64,000 nt of DNA from NCBI RefSeq assembly GCF_014641555.1, contig NZ_BMHY01000001.1, forward strand, positions 1,027,678 through 1,091,677, read 5' to 3'. The notes beneath the pieces are model-generated. The model worked only from the letters and a program-made list of their open reading frames with translations. It was not told the origin of the DNA and did not search any database. Each line of letters begins with the position of its first letter. The stretch's first letter is position 1. The stretch is from Paenibacillus radicis (ex Gao et al. 2016) (GTDB lineage: Bacteria; Bacillota; Bacilli; Paenibacillales; Paenibacillaceae). Shown here piece by piece: positions 43,073 through 52,722 of the stretch. Both the position numbers and the translations under genes were made by a program.

Positions 43073-44518
43073 ATGAAGAAGTTTGTACCCATTTTGTTGT
43101 TTATGTCGGTATTGTTCACTTTATTTGCCGGTGTCGGACAAGCTGCTAGCGCGGTTGTTGTTCCGAAGCTGTATTTGAACGATCAGCTGTTGAAGCCTAC
43201 AGTAGATCCACAGATCGTTCAAAAAGGGTATACGATTGTTCCGATCAGACTTGTATCCGAAAGCATTGGTTACAAGGTAACCTGGATGGAAGAGTCGCAG
43301 ACAGTCATCATACATAGTGAAACTGACGAAATCATCTTGAAGATCAACGACAGCATCGCATTGGTAAACAATGAAAAAGTGCAAATGGACACGCCTGCAG
43401 TCGTGCTGAAAGGAAATACCCTTATCCCTCTCCGCTTCATTGGGGATAATCTTGGCATTAAGGTCGTATGGAACAACGACTCCAAGTCCGTGTACATGTA
43501 CAAGGACGACAAGCCGGTAGATCCTACGGAGCCTTCTACGCCGCCAACAGATCCGCCAGCTGGTACCACAGGTAAGCTGACTTCCATCCTGTATGATGGG
43601 ATGAACGGTATCGTAATCAATTATGAAGGAACAGTAGCGGCAAAGACGCCGTTCAAGCTGGACAACCCGAAGCGGATCGTTATTGATTTCCCTAACGTAG
43701 GGTATTCAAGTGATCTAGCCGCGCAATTCAGCGGTGCTGAAGGAAAAATTCCGGTTACGGAACATGCAACGCTGCAGCAGATCAGATATTCCCTGTTCAC
43801 TAGTAATCCTGCAACTGCACGCATCGTGCTCGATTTGTCAGCTGATGCAGGCGTTGAGTTGACGCCGGGTACCAATGAACTGCGCATTAGCATGACGGAT
43901 GGTACGGCAACAACACCAACTGATCCGACAACTCCTACCGACCCAACAACGCCAGTGGATCCGAATCCTCCAACGAACAAGGTTTACACTGTGGTCATCG
44001 ATGCAGGGCATGGCGGCACCGATCCGGGCGCTCAAAGCATTTTGCCAGGCAAATGGGAAAAGGAATTTAATCTATCGCTTTCGCTGAAGGTAAAGGCGCT
44101 GCTCGATAAGGAAAAATCGATTAAGACGCTGCTGAGTCGGCCAGACGACAAATACGTCACTCTTGCCAACCGCGCCCTTTTTGCAAATAGCAATAAAGCG
44201 GACTTATTCTTATCTATTCACGCAAACAAAGCCGGACCAACTGTAACGGGTACGGAAACTTACTATTACCGAGATGACAGCAAAGCATTAGCTAACGTTA
44301 TTCACAAATATTTTGCGAAATCGACAGGCTTTAAAGACAGAGGCGTGAAGAAGGAAAGCTTCCACGTTATTCGAGAAACGAAGATGCCCGCTGTATTAGT
44401 GGAAGCAGGCTTCTTATCGAATGTGTCGGATGCTACCGCTCTGTTCAACGACGCTGCCCAGAATAAAATGGCCCAGGCGCTCGTAACCGGCATTAAAGAG
44501 TACTTGAAACTTTCTTAA
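43073..44518 (+). CDS. N-acetylmuramoyl-L-alanine amidase with copper-amine-oxidase-like and AMIN domains
   Basis: This 481-residue secreted peptidoglycan amidase has a signal peptide (1-25). A copper amine oxidase-like N-terminal domain follows (about 30-150, two halves each with a 'TxVPxR/LIPLRF' strand), then an AMIN domain (about 165-272) and a Thr/Pro/Asp repeat linker (about 275-297). The Amidase_3 catalytic domain is at 300-478. Zinc and catalytic residues appear in IDAGHGG, KEFNL, SIHAN and VEAGFLSN. It leads a surface-protein group with the next two genes. Confidence 0.95.
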   Translation: MKKFVPILLFMSVLFTLFAGVGQAASAVVVPKLYLNDQLLKPTVDPQIVQKGYTIVPIRLVSESIGYKVTWMEESQTVIIHSETDEIILKINDSIALVNNEKVQMDTPAVVLKGNTLIPLRFIGDNLGIKVVWNNDSKSVYMYKDDKPVDPTEPSTPPTDPPAGTTGKLTSILYDGMNGIVINYEGTVAAKTPFKLDNPKRIVIDFPNVGYSSDLAAQFSGAEGKIPVTEHATLQQIRYSLFTSNPATARIVLDLSADAGVELTPGTNELRISMTDGTATTPTDPTTPTDPTTPVDPNPPTNKVYTVVIDAGHGGTDPGAQSILPGKWEKEFNLSLSLKVKALLDKEKSIKTLLSRPDDKYVTLANRALFANSNKADLFLSIHANKAGPTVTGTETYYYRDDSKALANVIHKYFAKSTGFKDRGVKKESFHVIRETKMPAVLVEAGFLSNVSDATALFNDAAQNKMAQALVTGIKEYLKLS

Positions 44519-44539
44519 AGAAAGCGAGTGAGTAACATC

Positions 44540-45094
44540 ATGCGTAAACCGATCAAGTGGGTACTACCACTGCTGCTGTTGATAGCCATTACAGCTGCTT
44601 GCGGCAGCAATTCTGCAACGAAAGGCGGTTCGGCTGCGACGGAGGAGCCGTCAGCAACCCCTTCGGCTACGCCTGAACCGACGGAACCGGCTAAAAAAGA
44701 GGCAAAGATTGATGTCTTTTTTGCCGATAAAGAATTAAACGCTGCTATTAAGCAGCAAGCGGATATTGCTTACAGCGATGATGCCGATTTAGTGGAGCAG
44801 GCCGTTAAGGCACTGCAAGCGGAAGGCGAAGGTGAAGCCCAATCGCTGTGGAAACCTATTGAGTTATTATCGGTCAAGCTGGACAACGGGTTGGTAACCG
44901 TCGACATTCATCTGCCGGATGAAGCGAGATTAGGAGCGCCAGGTGAAGCTATGGTGCTGGACAATTTGGAGCAAACGCTGTTTCAATTTGATTTTGTCCA
45001 ATCTTATGATTTGCTGGTAGACGGTCAGCCTGTCGAGACGCTTATGGGCCACATCGAGCTGGAGCATCCGACTCTGCGTTCCGCACAAGAATAA
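44540..45094 (+). CDS. GerMN-domain lipoprotein
   Basis: This protein of about 184 residues has a lipoprotein signal peptide ending at ITAACGS (the Cys would be lipidated), and a Ser/Thr/Pro/Glu-rich spacer. A GerMN domain (about 55-165) is of the type found in the germination/sporulation protein GerM and often near Amidase_3 enzymes. The start could be GTG at 44528 or ATG at 44540; neither has a strong ribosome binding site. It lies 10-20 bases after the amidase stop and is probably co-transcribed. Confidence 0.85.
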   Translation: MRKPIKWVLPLLLLIAITAACGSNSATKGGSAATEEPSATPSATPEPTEPAKKEAKIDVFFADKELNAAIKQQADIAYSDDADLVEQAVKALQAEGEGEAQSLWKPIELLSVKLDNGLVTVDIHLPDEARLGAPGEAMVLDNLEQTLFQFDFVQSYDLLVDGQPVETLMGHIELEHPTLRSAQE

Positions 45095-45148
45095 ATCATA
45101 GACGAGTTGCCGATAGAAACAGGAATATTATAAGGAGGAAATTCATTC

Positions 45149-47644
45149 ATGCCATCGCAATCTTCCCGTACAAAATTAGTAGCTAGCGCGCTAGCCTTCA
45201 CTTTACTTGCCGGCGGTGTACCGGCCATTCTTCCCGCTCAATCGGCTTATGCCGCAGCAATCGGAAATACGCCTTTTACTGATGTGAGCGCCGGCCATTG
45301 GGCTGAGAAGCATATTGCCAAGCTTGCGCTGCAAGGCATCGTAAACGGTTATGTGACGGTTAATGGAACCTCGGAATTCCGTCCGGCCAAAAGCGTAACG
45401 CAAGAGGAAGCTATTGTAATGGCGCTTCGGTTCGCTGGACTTCAAAACGAGGTTCAGGTCGGAGGGACGGTAACGTTCCCGGACTCGTTCAAAGTGAGCG
45501 CGTATTTCAAGCCTTACGTGAAGCTTGCCTTGGATAAAGGCATTTTGGACGAGAAAGAAGAGTTTGCCATCGCTGCAGGCAACGGCGGCAAAGGATGGGG
45601 CGATATTGCTGCATCCAGAGAATGGATAACGAAGCTGCTTGTACGTGCAATCGGCGAGAACAACAAAGCGCTTCAGCTCGCCAATACGAAATCGGCCTTC
45701 AACGATGACGGTCAAATCGCATCGAATTATCGCGGATATGTCAATGCGAGCGTATCATTAGGATTGGTAAAGGGTGTAACCGCTGATAAATTCGATCCGA
45801 AGGCGCCAGTCAACCGGATGAGTCTGGCAGCGTTGTTCAGCCGTGCGGAGGCTCTTTTTCCGGTGCAATACGAAGGTCAAATTAACGGTATCGTTACGAA
45901 GCTGAGCAGCAGCTCTGTTACGGTGTATAACGGCGGTACCGAGCAGACCTATACAGTTGGTTCGGACACGTTGTTCTATCGTGCAGATAGCGATACGGCG
46001 ATAAATGCTTCCGCTATTAAGCTTTATACGAAAATTTCTGTTATTACGAAATTGGGCAAAGCGGTCTATTTAGAGTCGCTTAGCGATGAACAGCAGATCG
46101 AGACGATTACAGCCAAGCTGGACCGCGTGAACGCAGCGGGCAAATATATTTACGTATGGATTAATGACGAGCCGGTTAAAATCAATTTCGGCGACGATCT
46201 GACGATTCTCGACGTGTCGGGCAATACGATCAAGCTTGCTGATCTGAAACGCGACAGCAGCTTGACGATTACGCTCGATAAATTCCGCGATCAACGGCTG
46301 GCAGTCAAGCTGGTTGCCGATCAGCAGACGGGTGCCGGAACGGTTAAAGGCCAGTTCTTCAACGCGGACAATACAATTATTACGTATATGGATGCGAACA
46401 AAGAGCTCGTCACCAAGTTTTTGGCCAGCAAGGTTGATGTGACGATCCCTGGCATTAACTCGGCAACGATCGATGATCTGGTGAAGGAAGCCGATGAAAT
46501 CGAGATAACACTGAATGACAATGACCGGGTTACGGCCGTGAAGGTCGTGAACCGTAATGTGGAAACACTGAACGGCGCTACGGTAGAAAGCTACTCGCCG
46601 GATAAGAAGATGATGGTAATCATTGATGCTTCCGGCAAAAATGCTTCCATTATTTACTTAAACGATAAAACGAAAATCGATTATAACGGCAAAGCGATCT
46701 CGGTTGCGGATGCAGCTGAGTATTTGACTAAAGGGCGGAAGCTCAACATCAACGCGTCGGGACAAGCCGCGATTTCGGTTCAATTTATTTATAAGCAAAC
46801 GGGCGTCATTACTTCTATTAATACGTCCAGCAGTACGCTCAGTATAAATGACGGCAAATCGATAATTAGCGTGCCTTACGTCAGCGGCCCGACAGTTGAG
46901 CTGGGCGGTCAATCTTACGGTACTCTTACCGATTTGAAAGTTGGCGATACGGTAACGGCGCTTCTGGATTCCAATCAAACGAGAGCATCGACGATCCAAT
47001 TGCATAAAACGTACCAATATACAGTTACCTCGATTAACAGCCAGAACAAGAGAGTAACGGTATCAACGGGAGTTGGTTCTGCAACTCGTGATCTCGATCT
47101 GTCCGGTATTGATATTACGGATGAGAAGGGTACAAAACTGTCGGTCGACAAGCTTTCGCTTGGCACGAATATTAACGTCGCGTATATCGGAAAAGCGATT
47201 CAATACGTGAAAGCGATCGAATACACGTATGGAACGATTCAATCCGTTAATACAACAGGCTTTGTCGTGGGCTTTAAGAACGGTACGACTAAGTCTATTT
47301 CGGTAGGCGCTAACTTTAAAGTAAATAAAGGGACTAGCTCAGCTGCCAATTTGTCGCTGCTGCAAGCAGGAGACATTGTTGAGGTGTACCTCGATGCAGG
47401 CGATACTGTCATCGTGAACGTTGCGGTAGGCGAGCAGCGTACATTCACTTCGTACAGTGCATCAGATAGCACGCTTTGGACCTTAATGACTTCCTCGGCT
47501 GACAATGCCAACTTCTTCCGGGTAACGGAGGAGACGAAAGTGACCTATAAAGGCGATAACATTGCAATCAGCACGCTGAAAAGCGGGGATGCGATCATCG
47601 TTTATGGGTTCCGCAATAAGGCCTATGAAATTAAAAAAGTGTAA
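45149..47644 (+). CDS. Large S-layer-homology (SLH) surface protein
   Basis: This 831-residue exported protein has a signal peptide (about 1-30, ending AYAA) and three SLH domains (about 38-95, 103-160 and 188-240; e.g. FTDVSAGHWAEKHIAKLALQ), which bind pyruvylated cell-wall polymers. The long C-terminal region (about 245-831) has at least six related beta-rich units, each with an 'I(T/V)S(I)N...' entry such as GIVTKLSSSSVTVYNGG and YGTIQSVNTTGFVVGFKNG. No enzyme motif is seen. AAGGAGG gives a strong start. It could be an S-layer or wall-associated structural protein. Confidence 0.9.
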   Translation: MPSQSSRTKLVASALAFTLLAGGVPAILPAQSAYAAAIGNTPFTDVSAGHWAEKHIAKLALQGIVNGYVTVNGTSEFRPAKSVTQEEAIVMALRFAGLQNEVQVGGTVTFPDSFKVSAYFKPYVKLALDKGILDEKEEFAIAAGNGGKGWGDIAASREWITKLLVRAIGENNKALQLANTKSAFNDDGQIASNYRGYVNASVSLGLVKGVTADKFDPKAPVNRMSLAALFSRAEALFPVQYEGQINGIVTKLSSSSVTVYNGGTEQTYTVGSDTLFYRADSDTAINASAIKLYTKISVITKLGKAVYLESLSDEQQIETITAKLDRVNAAGKYIYVWINDEPVKINFGDDLTILDVSGNTIKLADLKRDSSLTITLDKFRDQRLAVKLVADQQTGAGTVKGQFFNADNTIITYMDANKELVTKFLASKVDVTIPGINSATIDDLVKEADEIEITLNDNDRVTAVKVVNRNVETLNGATVESYSPDKKMMVIIDASGKNASIIYLNDKTKIDYNGKAISVADAAEYLTKGRKLNINASGQAAISVQFIYKQTGVITSINTSSSTLSINDGKSIISVPYVSGPTVELGGQSYGTLTDLKVGDTVTALLDSNQTRASTIQLHKTYQYTVTSINSQNKRVTVSTGVGSATRDLDLSGIDITDEKGTKLSVDKLSLGTNINVAYIGKAIQYVKAIEYTYGTIQSVNTTGFVVGFKNGTTKSISVGANFKVNKGTSSAANLSLLQAGDIVEVYLDAGDTVIVNVAVGEQRTFTSYSASDSTLWTLMTSSADNANFFRVTEETKVTYKGDNIAISTLKSGDAIIVYGFRNKAYEIKKV

Positions 47645-47661
47645 AATCGTAAGGTTATGTG

Positions 47662-47690
47662 AAAAAACTGCCCATTAGGGCAGTTTTTTT
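47662..47690 (+). terminator. Terminator after the SLH gene
   Basis: AAAAAACTGCCC (47662-47673) and GGGCAGTTTTTT (47678-47689) pair perfectly around ATTA, with the T-run extending to 47690. Confidence 0.9.
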
Positions 47691-47777
47691 CTTTATTTAC
47701 CGCTTATAATGGTTGCGCACCGTGACAAATTTCGCTACACTTTGAACGATAGTGTTTGGATGGGGGAGCGAAGGACG

Positions 47778-48479
47778 ATGAATGCGAAGCAGAAGATGCG
47801 CCATATACTGGATACATTGGCAGAGATGTTCCCCGATGCGCATTGCGAGTTGCGTCATAGCAATCCATTCGAGCTTACGATTGCGGTATTGCTCTCCGCG
47901 CAGTGTACGGATGAAACCGTTAATAAGGTGACTGTATCTCTGTTCGAAAAGTATAAACAACCGGAAGATTACTTGGCTGTGCCGTTGGAAGAGCTGGAGC
48001 AGGATATTAGGAGAATTGGCCTATTCCGCAGCAAGGCATCCAACATACAGAAGCTTTGCCGCATTGTGATCGACAAGTACGGCGGCGAAGTGCCGTCCAA
48101 GCACGAACAATTGGTCGAGCTTCCGGGTGTAGGACGGAAGACCGCCAATGTAGTCGTCTCCAATGCGTTCGGTGTACCGGCCATTGCAGTCGATACCCAT
48201 GTGGAACGGGTATCAAAACGGCTCGCTTTGGCTAAACCGGATGATACAGTGCTTGAAGTGGAAAAGAAGCTGATGAAGCTGGTACCGATGGACGAATGGA
48301 CGCTTACGCATCATCGCTTGATCTTCTTCGGCCGATACCACTGTAAAGCGCAAAATCCGCAATGCCCGATTTGCCCGCTGCTGGATTTGTGTAAAGAAGG
48401 CCAGAAACGTATGAAGCCGGGCATCGAGAAGAAAACTAAAAATAAGGCAATGAAACCGAAAATAGCCAATGAAGGATGA
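47778..48479 (+). CDS. nth: Endonuclease III
   Basis: Nth is a base-excision-repair glycosylase/AP lyase for oxidised pyrimidines. The 233-residue protein has the helix-hairpin-helix LPGVGRKTANVV with the catalytic Lys, the catalytic Asp in AVDTHVERVSKRL, and the 4Fe-4S ligands C-x6-C-x2-C-x5-C in CKAQNPQCPICPLLDLC. A basic tail (KKTKNKAMKPK) follows. The start at 47778 is preferred over 47709, which lacks a ribosome binding site. Confidence 0.95.
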   Translation: MNAKQKMRHILDTLAEMFPDAHCELRHSNPFELTIAVLLSAQCTDETVNKVTVSLFEKYKQPEDYLAVPLEELEQDIRRIGLFRSKASNIQKLCRIVIDKYGGEVPSKHEQLVELPGVGRKTANVVVSNAFGVPAIAVDTHVERVSKRLALAKPDDTVLEVEKKLMKLVPMDEWTLTHHRLIFFGRYHCKAQNPQCPICPLLDLCKEGQKRMKPGIEKKTKNKAMKPKIANEG

Positions 48480-48484
48480 TGACG

Positions 48485-48754
48485 ATGAAATGCATTTCCG
48501 TTTATACGAACAATTTTGAACTGTTCTCCGATATTTATGAGCAGGTGCTGGAAGCTCCTCCCCAAGAGAACGAAGACATTCTTGTAGAAGGAATTACGGT
48601 TAGCGGCTCCGGCGACGTGCCTGACCAATACATTGAGCGCATGCGCCAAAAACCAGAAGTGGTTGTTATGAAGGAGAAAGAACGCAACATTATGATTTTG
48701 CAGCATGGCAACGTATTTGAAATTTGCCTGCCTGCCGAAGAGGAAGCTGTATAA
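48485..48754 (+). CDS. Small conserved-looking protein of unknown function
   Basis: This 89-residue acidic protein occupies the position held by ypoC after nth in B. subtilis, but does not obviously resemble it. It begins MKCISVYTNNFELFSDIYEQVLEAP and ends in an acidic tail. An alternating strand pattern (VVVMKEKERNIMILQHGNVFEICLP) suggests a small alpha/beta fold. An AAGGA site and the TGA/ATG overlap with nth favour 48485 over 48476. The dynamin gene starts three bases after its stop. Confidence 0.75.
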   Translation: MKCISVYTNNFELFSDIYEQVLEAPPQENEDILVEGITVSGSGDVPDQYIERMRQKPEVVVMKEKERNIMILQHGNVFEICLPAEEEAV

Positions 48755-48757
48755 GCC

Positions 48758-51700
48758 ATGGTAGAAACGACGCTCAAAAGCATGGCGGATGCTATCTCCT
48801 TTGCGGCAGACCAGATGGCCGCAGCCGGAGATGCGCTTCATGCCAGCCAAGCGTTGGAGCTAAACAGTAAGCTGACCGAGGGTCGGCTTACTGTTGCTTT
48901 TTGCGGCCATTTCTCCGCCGGCAAGTCAACGCTGATCAACAGGCTGTGCGGTGCGCAGCTGCTGCCTTCAAGCCCAATCCCGACGAGCGCCAACGTCGTC
49001 TCGATTCGTGGCGGGGAAAAGGCGCAGGCTAGTATTGTGCAAATACAGAACGGAACGAGCAAGCAGGTAGAAGTACCTCTGCACGAGCTTGACGCTTACT
49101 GCAAGGACGGAGAAGGCATCGCTTCCGTAGCGATAACCTATCCGACGGAACGTTTGGGCAATCATACAGTGCTGCTTGATACGCCGGGGATCGACTCGAC
49201 GGATGATGCGCATCGGATGGCTACGGAATCGGCACTTCATTTGGCTGATGTCGTCTTCTATGTGATGGACTATAACCACGTCCAATCGGAAATTAATTTC
49301 GCTTTCGCCAAACAGTTGAAGGACTGGGGCAAGCCCTTATATTTTATTGTGAATCAAATTGACAAGCATCGTGAACGGGAGCTTTCTTTCGAGCAGTACC
49401 GAAGCAGCGTAGCAGAAGCGTTCCAAGCTTGGCATCTTGAGCCGGCAGGGATCGTTTATTTGTCGTTGCGCCAGCCGGACCATCCGCATCAGCAATGGGA
49501 TGAGCTCTTGACGCTCCTGAGCCGTTTGGCGGAGCTGGGTGAGCCTTTGGCTGCTTATAGCGTTGATGCTTCGCTGCGGCATTTGCTGGCACAGCATGCC
49601 AAGACGCTAGAGCTTAGAGCGGAACCTGAGCGTGAGCGTCTGCTCGCAGAAGCTGGCGGCGAAGAAGCGGCCGCACAAGTGCAATCACAAATTAACGGGC
49701 TTCGGGCTGAAATGGAGCGGCTTAAGGCTGAGCCGGATGCCGTACGAGTTGAGTTCCGGCGCCAATTGCAAGTATTAATCGATAGCGCAATTATTACGCC
49801 CGCGCCAATTCGCGATAAAGCTCATGCGTTTCTGGAGAGCCGCAAGCCGGGCTTTAAAGCGGGCTTGTTATTTGCAGGGGCGAAAACCGCTGCCGAGCAG
49901 GAACGGCGTATGGAAGCTTTCCGTACTGATTTCAGCGGTCAGGTGAACGCGGCCATCGATTGGCATGTGAAGGACTATCTTCGCAAGGCTGCTGAAGGGA
50001 TTGGCTTTGCAACTGATCGGCTGGAGCCTTTGCTTGAACAAACGTTCGACTGGCAGCCTCAGCCGCAATGGCTGATTGACCTTGTTAATACCGGTGCCGT
50101 ATTCGGCAATGAGTATACGATGACATATTCCCGTGAGCTGGAGAGCCAAGTGAAAAGCTTATATCGCAAACGCGCGTTTGAGCTGGTCGACGAGCTTGTC
50201 CAGTACGCCGCGACAGCGAGCGGAACGGCAGCTGCCGCAGCGCAGGAGCAGCTTGCCGCATTAGGCTCGCAAGCGGGCGCCTTGGCGCAGCTCGAGGCGC
50301 TGGAGGCGCTTGCCGCCTCGCACGCAGCGCGTCTCGCCGATGCGCTGCCGCCGCAGGCGCCTCGCCCGGCGCTGCCGGCGCCTAGCGCAGCCCGCAGTGC
50401 TGCTGCCGCGCAGGCACAGCAGCAAGCTGCGGACGCGGCAGCTGCGCCAGCGCCACAGGCGCAGCAGGCTGCACGCGCGCCGCAAAGCGCCGCAGCACGT
50501 GCCAGCGCTGGCGCAGCGCTCGCCGGCGGAGCGGCGCTTGCGCAGCAGCGCGGCGCAGCCGAGCGGCTCCAGCGCGCGGCTGCGCTGCTGGAACCGCATG
50601 CGCTGCTCGCAGCCGCGGGCAACGCTATGCGCGACAAAGCGAACCGGCTGCAGCAAAGCCGGTTCACAATCGCGCTGTTCGGCGCATTCAGCGCGGGCAA
50701 ATCATCGCTCGCGAATGCGCTGATCGGCGAGCCGGCGCTGCCGGTATCGCCGAATCCGACGACCGCGGCGATCAACCGGCTCGTGCCGCCTACGGCGGAG
50801 CACGAGCATGGCACAGCGACTGTCGTGATGAAGTCGCGTGACGCCATCATCGAAGATTTGCGCTACTCGCTCAACTTGCTTGGCGAGGATGCGGCTGCAG
50901 GCGCGCTGCCGGACGCTCCGGCGATTATGCGCGCGATCGACAAACTGTCGCCTGACGCTATTCACGCGGGCGGCAGACCGCACTACAGCTTCCTGCGCGC
51001 CGCGCGCAGCGGCTGGGACCGGCATGAGGGGCAGCTGGGACAGTCGCTGACTGTATCGCAGGCGGAATATGAGCTGTTCGTTGCGGAAGAATCCCGTTCC
51101 TGCTTCGTAAGCGAGATCGAGCTTTATTACGATTGCCCGCTGACACGGCAGGGGATCGTACTCGTCGATACGCCGGGAGCGGATTCGGTCAATGCCCGCC
51201 ATACAGGCGTAGCCTTCAATTATATTAAAAACGCGGATGCGGTATTGTTCGTTACTTATTATAATCATGCCTTCTCACAGGCGGACCGGCAGTTCTTAAT
51301 GCAGCTCGGCCGTGTGAAGGACCAATTTGAATTGGATAAAATGTTTTTCCTCGTCAACGCCGCCGACTTGGCTGCAGACGAGGAGGAGCTGCAGGGCGTG
51401 CTGAAGCATGTGGGGCAAAATTTGCTGCAGCATGGCATTCGCAACCCCCGTCTCTTCCCGGTAGCCAGCCTCGACGCCTTGGATGCGAAGCTAGCTGGAG
51501 ACGAAGACAAGCTGGAGCATTCCGGTGTTGCCGCATTTGAGCAATCATTCCTTCATTTTGTGCAAAATGATCTCGGGAAACTGGCTGTCGACGCAGCGGA
51601 GCAGGAAATTGCCAGAGCTGCCGCGACCGTGCAAGGCTGGCTGAACAGTGCGGCAGGGGATGCCGCTTCCCGTCAACGGGAAAGTGCGCTGCTTGCGGAG

Positions 51701-52432
51701 AGACAGACAGCAGCCGGAACAACCGTCGAGGCGTTCAAGACGGCAGCGGCGCCTGCTCAACTGACGCAGGAGCTGAATGAGCTGCTGTACTACGTCGTGC
51801 AGCGTATCCAGCTGCGCTTCGGGGAGTTTTACAACTATGCGTTCAACCCCTCGACGCTGCAGGATGACGGCCGCGATTTGCGCAAAATGATTTGGACTTC
51901 ATGGCTGGAGCTTCAGCGGCTTGTGCAAATGGAGCTGTCGCAGGAGCTGCAGGCAACAACTCTGCGTATGGAACGCAATTTGAACAGTCTGCTACAGAAG
52001 CAGTACGCGGGCTGCTCGGAAAAGCTGGAAGAGCTCATTAACGGCTATTCCGGCATTCCTTACGAAACGGCGAGTCTGCCGACGCCGGATGCGGTCGTCG
52101 AATGGACGCCTTCGGCAGCTATTGATGCCAAATGGCTGTGGGGCCGCTTCAAATCGCCTCGCCAGTTTTTTGAAGGCGAAGGCAAAGCGACGCTGCGCAA
52201 GGAGCTGGAGCCATTCGTCACGCCAGCTCTGCAAGCGTGGATGAATACTCACAGCGAGAGCTGGACGGAGCTTTATGGTGAATGGTGGTCACAAGCGGCG
52301 ACGGCCGCAGGTGACGCGCTGTTATCCGATTTGTCCAGTTTTGCTGCCGGCATGCAAAAATCGCTGGCCGATAATGCAAACGTAGAAGAGCTTCAGACGC
52401 TGCATCAACAATTAATTGATATCCAAATGTAA
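48758..52432 (+). CDS. dynA: Double-headed bacterial dynamin-like GTPase (DynA family)
   Basis: This 1224-residue protein contains two fused dynamin-like GTPase modules, as in B. subtilis DynA/YpbR, which remodels and fuses membranes under stress. Head 1 has GHFSAGKSTL near 50 and DTPGIDSTDDAHR near 146. Head 2 has GAFSAGKSSLANALIG near 642 and VDTPGADSVNARH near 806. Each head is followed by long helical stalk segments. Between them (about 495-627) is an Ala/Gln/Pro/Arg-rich low-complexity linker of unusually high GC content. It is probably co-transcribed with nth and the 89-aa gene. Confidence 0.92.
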   Translation: MVETTLKSMADAISFAADQMAAAGDALHASQALELNSKLTEGRLTVAFCGHFSAGKSTLINRLCGAQLLPSSPIPTSANVVSIRGGEKAQASIVQIQNGTSKQVEVPLHELDAYCKDGEGIASVAITYPTERLGNHTVLLDTPGIDSTDDAHRMATESALHLADVVFYVMDYNHVQSEINFAFAKQLKDWGKPLYFIVNQIDKHRERELSFEQYRSSVAEAFQAWHLEPAGIVYLSLRQPDHPHQQWDELLTLLSRLAELGEPLAAYSVDASLRHLLAQHAKTLELRAEPERERLLAEAGGEEAAAQVQSQINGLRAEMERLKAEPDAVRVEFRRQLQVLIDSAIITPAPIRDKAHAFLESRKPGFKAGLLFAGAKTAAEQERRMEAFRTDFSGQVNAAIDWHVKDYLRKAAEGIGFATDRLEPLLEQTFDWQPQPQWLIDLVNTGAVFGNEYTMTYSRELESQVKSLYRKRAFELVDELVQYAATASGTAAAAAQEQLAALGSQAGALAQLEALEALAASHAARLADALPPQAPRPALPAPSAARSAAAAQAQQQAADAAAAPAPQAQQAARAPQSAAARASAGAALAGGAALAQQRGAAERLQRAAALLEPHALLAAAGNAMRDKANRLQQSRFTIALFGAFSAGKSSLANALIGEPALPVSPNPTTAAINRLVPPTAEHEHGTATVVMKSRDAIIEDLRYSLNLLGEDAAAGALPDAPAIMRAIDKLSPDAIHAGGRPHYSFLRAARSGWDRHEGQLGQSLTVSQAEYELFVAEESRSCFVSEIELYYDCPLTRQGIVLVDTPGADSVNARHTGVAFNYIKNADAVLFVTYYNHAFSQADRQFLMQLGRVKDQFELDKMFFLVNAADLAADEEELQGVLKHVGQNLLQHGIRNPRLFPVASLDALDAKLAGDEDKLEHSGVAAFEQSFLHFVQNDLGKLAVDAAEQEIARAAATVQGWLNSAAGDAASRQRESALLAERQTAAGTTVEAFKTAAAPAQLTQELNELLYYVVQRIQLRFGEFYNYAFNPSTLQDDGRDLRKMIWTSWLELQRLVQMELSQELQATTLRMERNLNSLLQKQYAGCSEKLEELINGYSGIPYETASLPTPDAVVEWTPSAAIDAKWLWGRFKSPRQFFEGEGKATLRKELEPFVTPALQAWMNTHSESWTELYGEWWSQAATAAGDALLSDLSSFAAGMQKSLADNANVEELQTLHQQLIDIQM

Positions 52433-52466
52433 ACGATCTTTCATTATCTATATCGCAATTCGCTTA

Positions 52467-52508
52467 ATGAATCCAGCCGCTCACAAGAGCGGCTGGATTC
52501 ATTTTTTT
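52467..52508 (+). terminator. Terminator after dynA
   Basis: ATGAATCCAGCCGCTC (52467-52482) and GAGCGGCTGGATTCAT (52487-52502) are perfectly complementary around ACAA and are followed by seven T residues. Confidence 0.92.
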
Positions 52509-52650
52509 ATGGACAGTGTGATTCTGTGCAAAAATGGAGCAATACACACACCTAAGGGACGATTTTGGACGATTTGGGAGCATTACCCCCTTCACTGTTC
52601 TTATTCGCCAAATTGGGCTCATATAGTCAAATATTCGGAAATTTCTACAG

Positions 52651-52680
52651 TTTGCTCCTCCCAGATGATGCTGATAATAT
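52651..52680 (+). promoter_or_regulatory. Candidate promoter of the ABC exporter operon
   Basis: TTTGCT (52651-52656) and TAATAT (52675-52680) are 18 bases apart, with TGA at 52672-52674. The DNA from 52510 to 52650 shows nothing coding, only a short GGACGATTT duplication near 52557-52575. Confidence 0.35.
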
Positions 52681-52722
52681 TCAACTCATACTTATAAAAA
52701 TAGAACGGGGAGATGGATTTAC

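Noticed and set aside
45107..45134. TTGCCG-N16-TATAAG as a promoter directly before the SLH gene
   Set aside because: The transcript would begin after the AAGGAGG ribosome binding site, leaving a leader without it. The TATAAGGAGG simply overlaps the Shine-Dalgarno sequence.
50059..50850. Long Ala/Cys/Ser-rich open frame on the minus strand within dynA
   Set aside because: It is a mirror of the GC-rich alanine linker in the true gene, with biased composition and no ribosome binding site.
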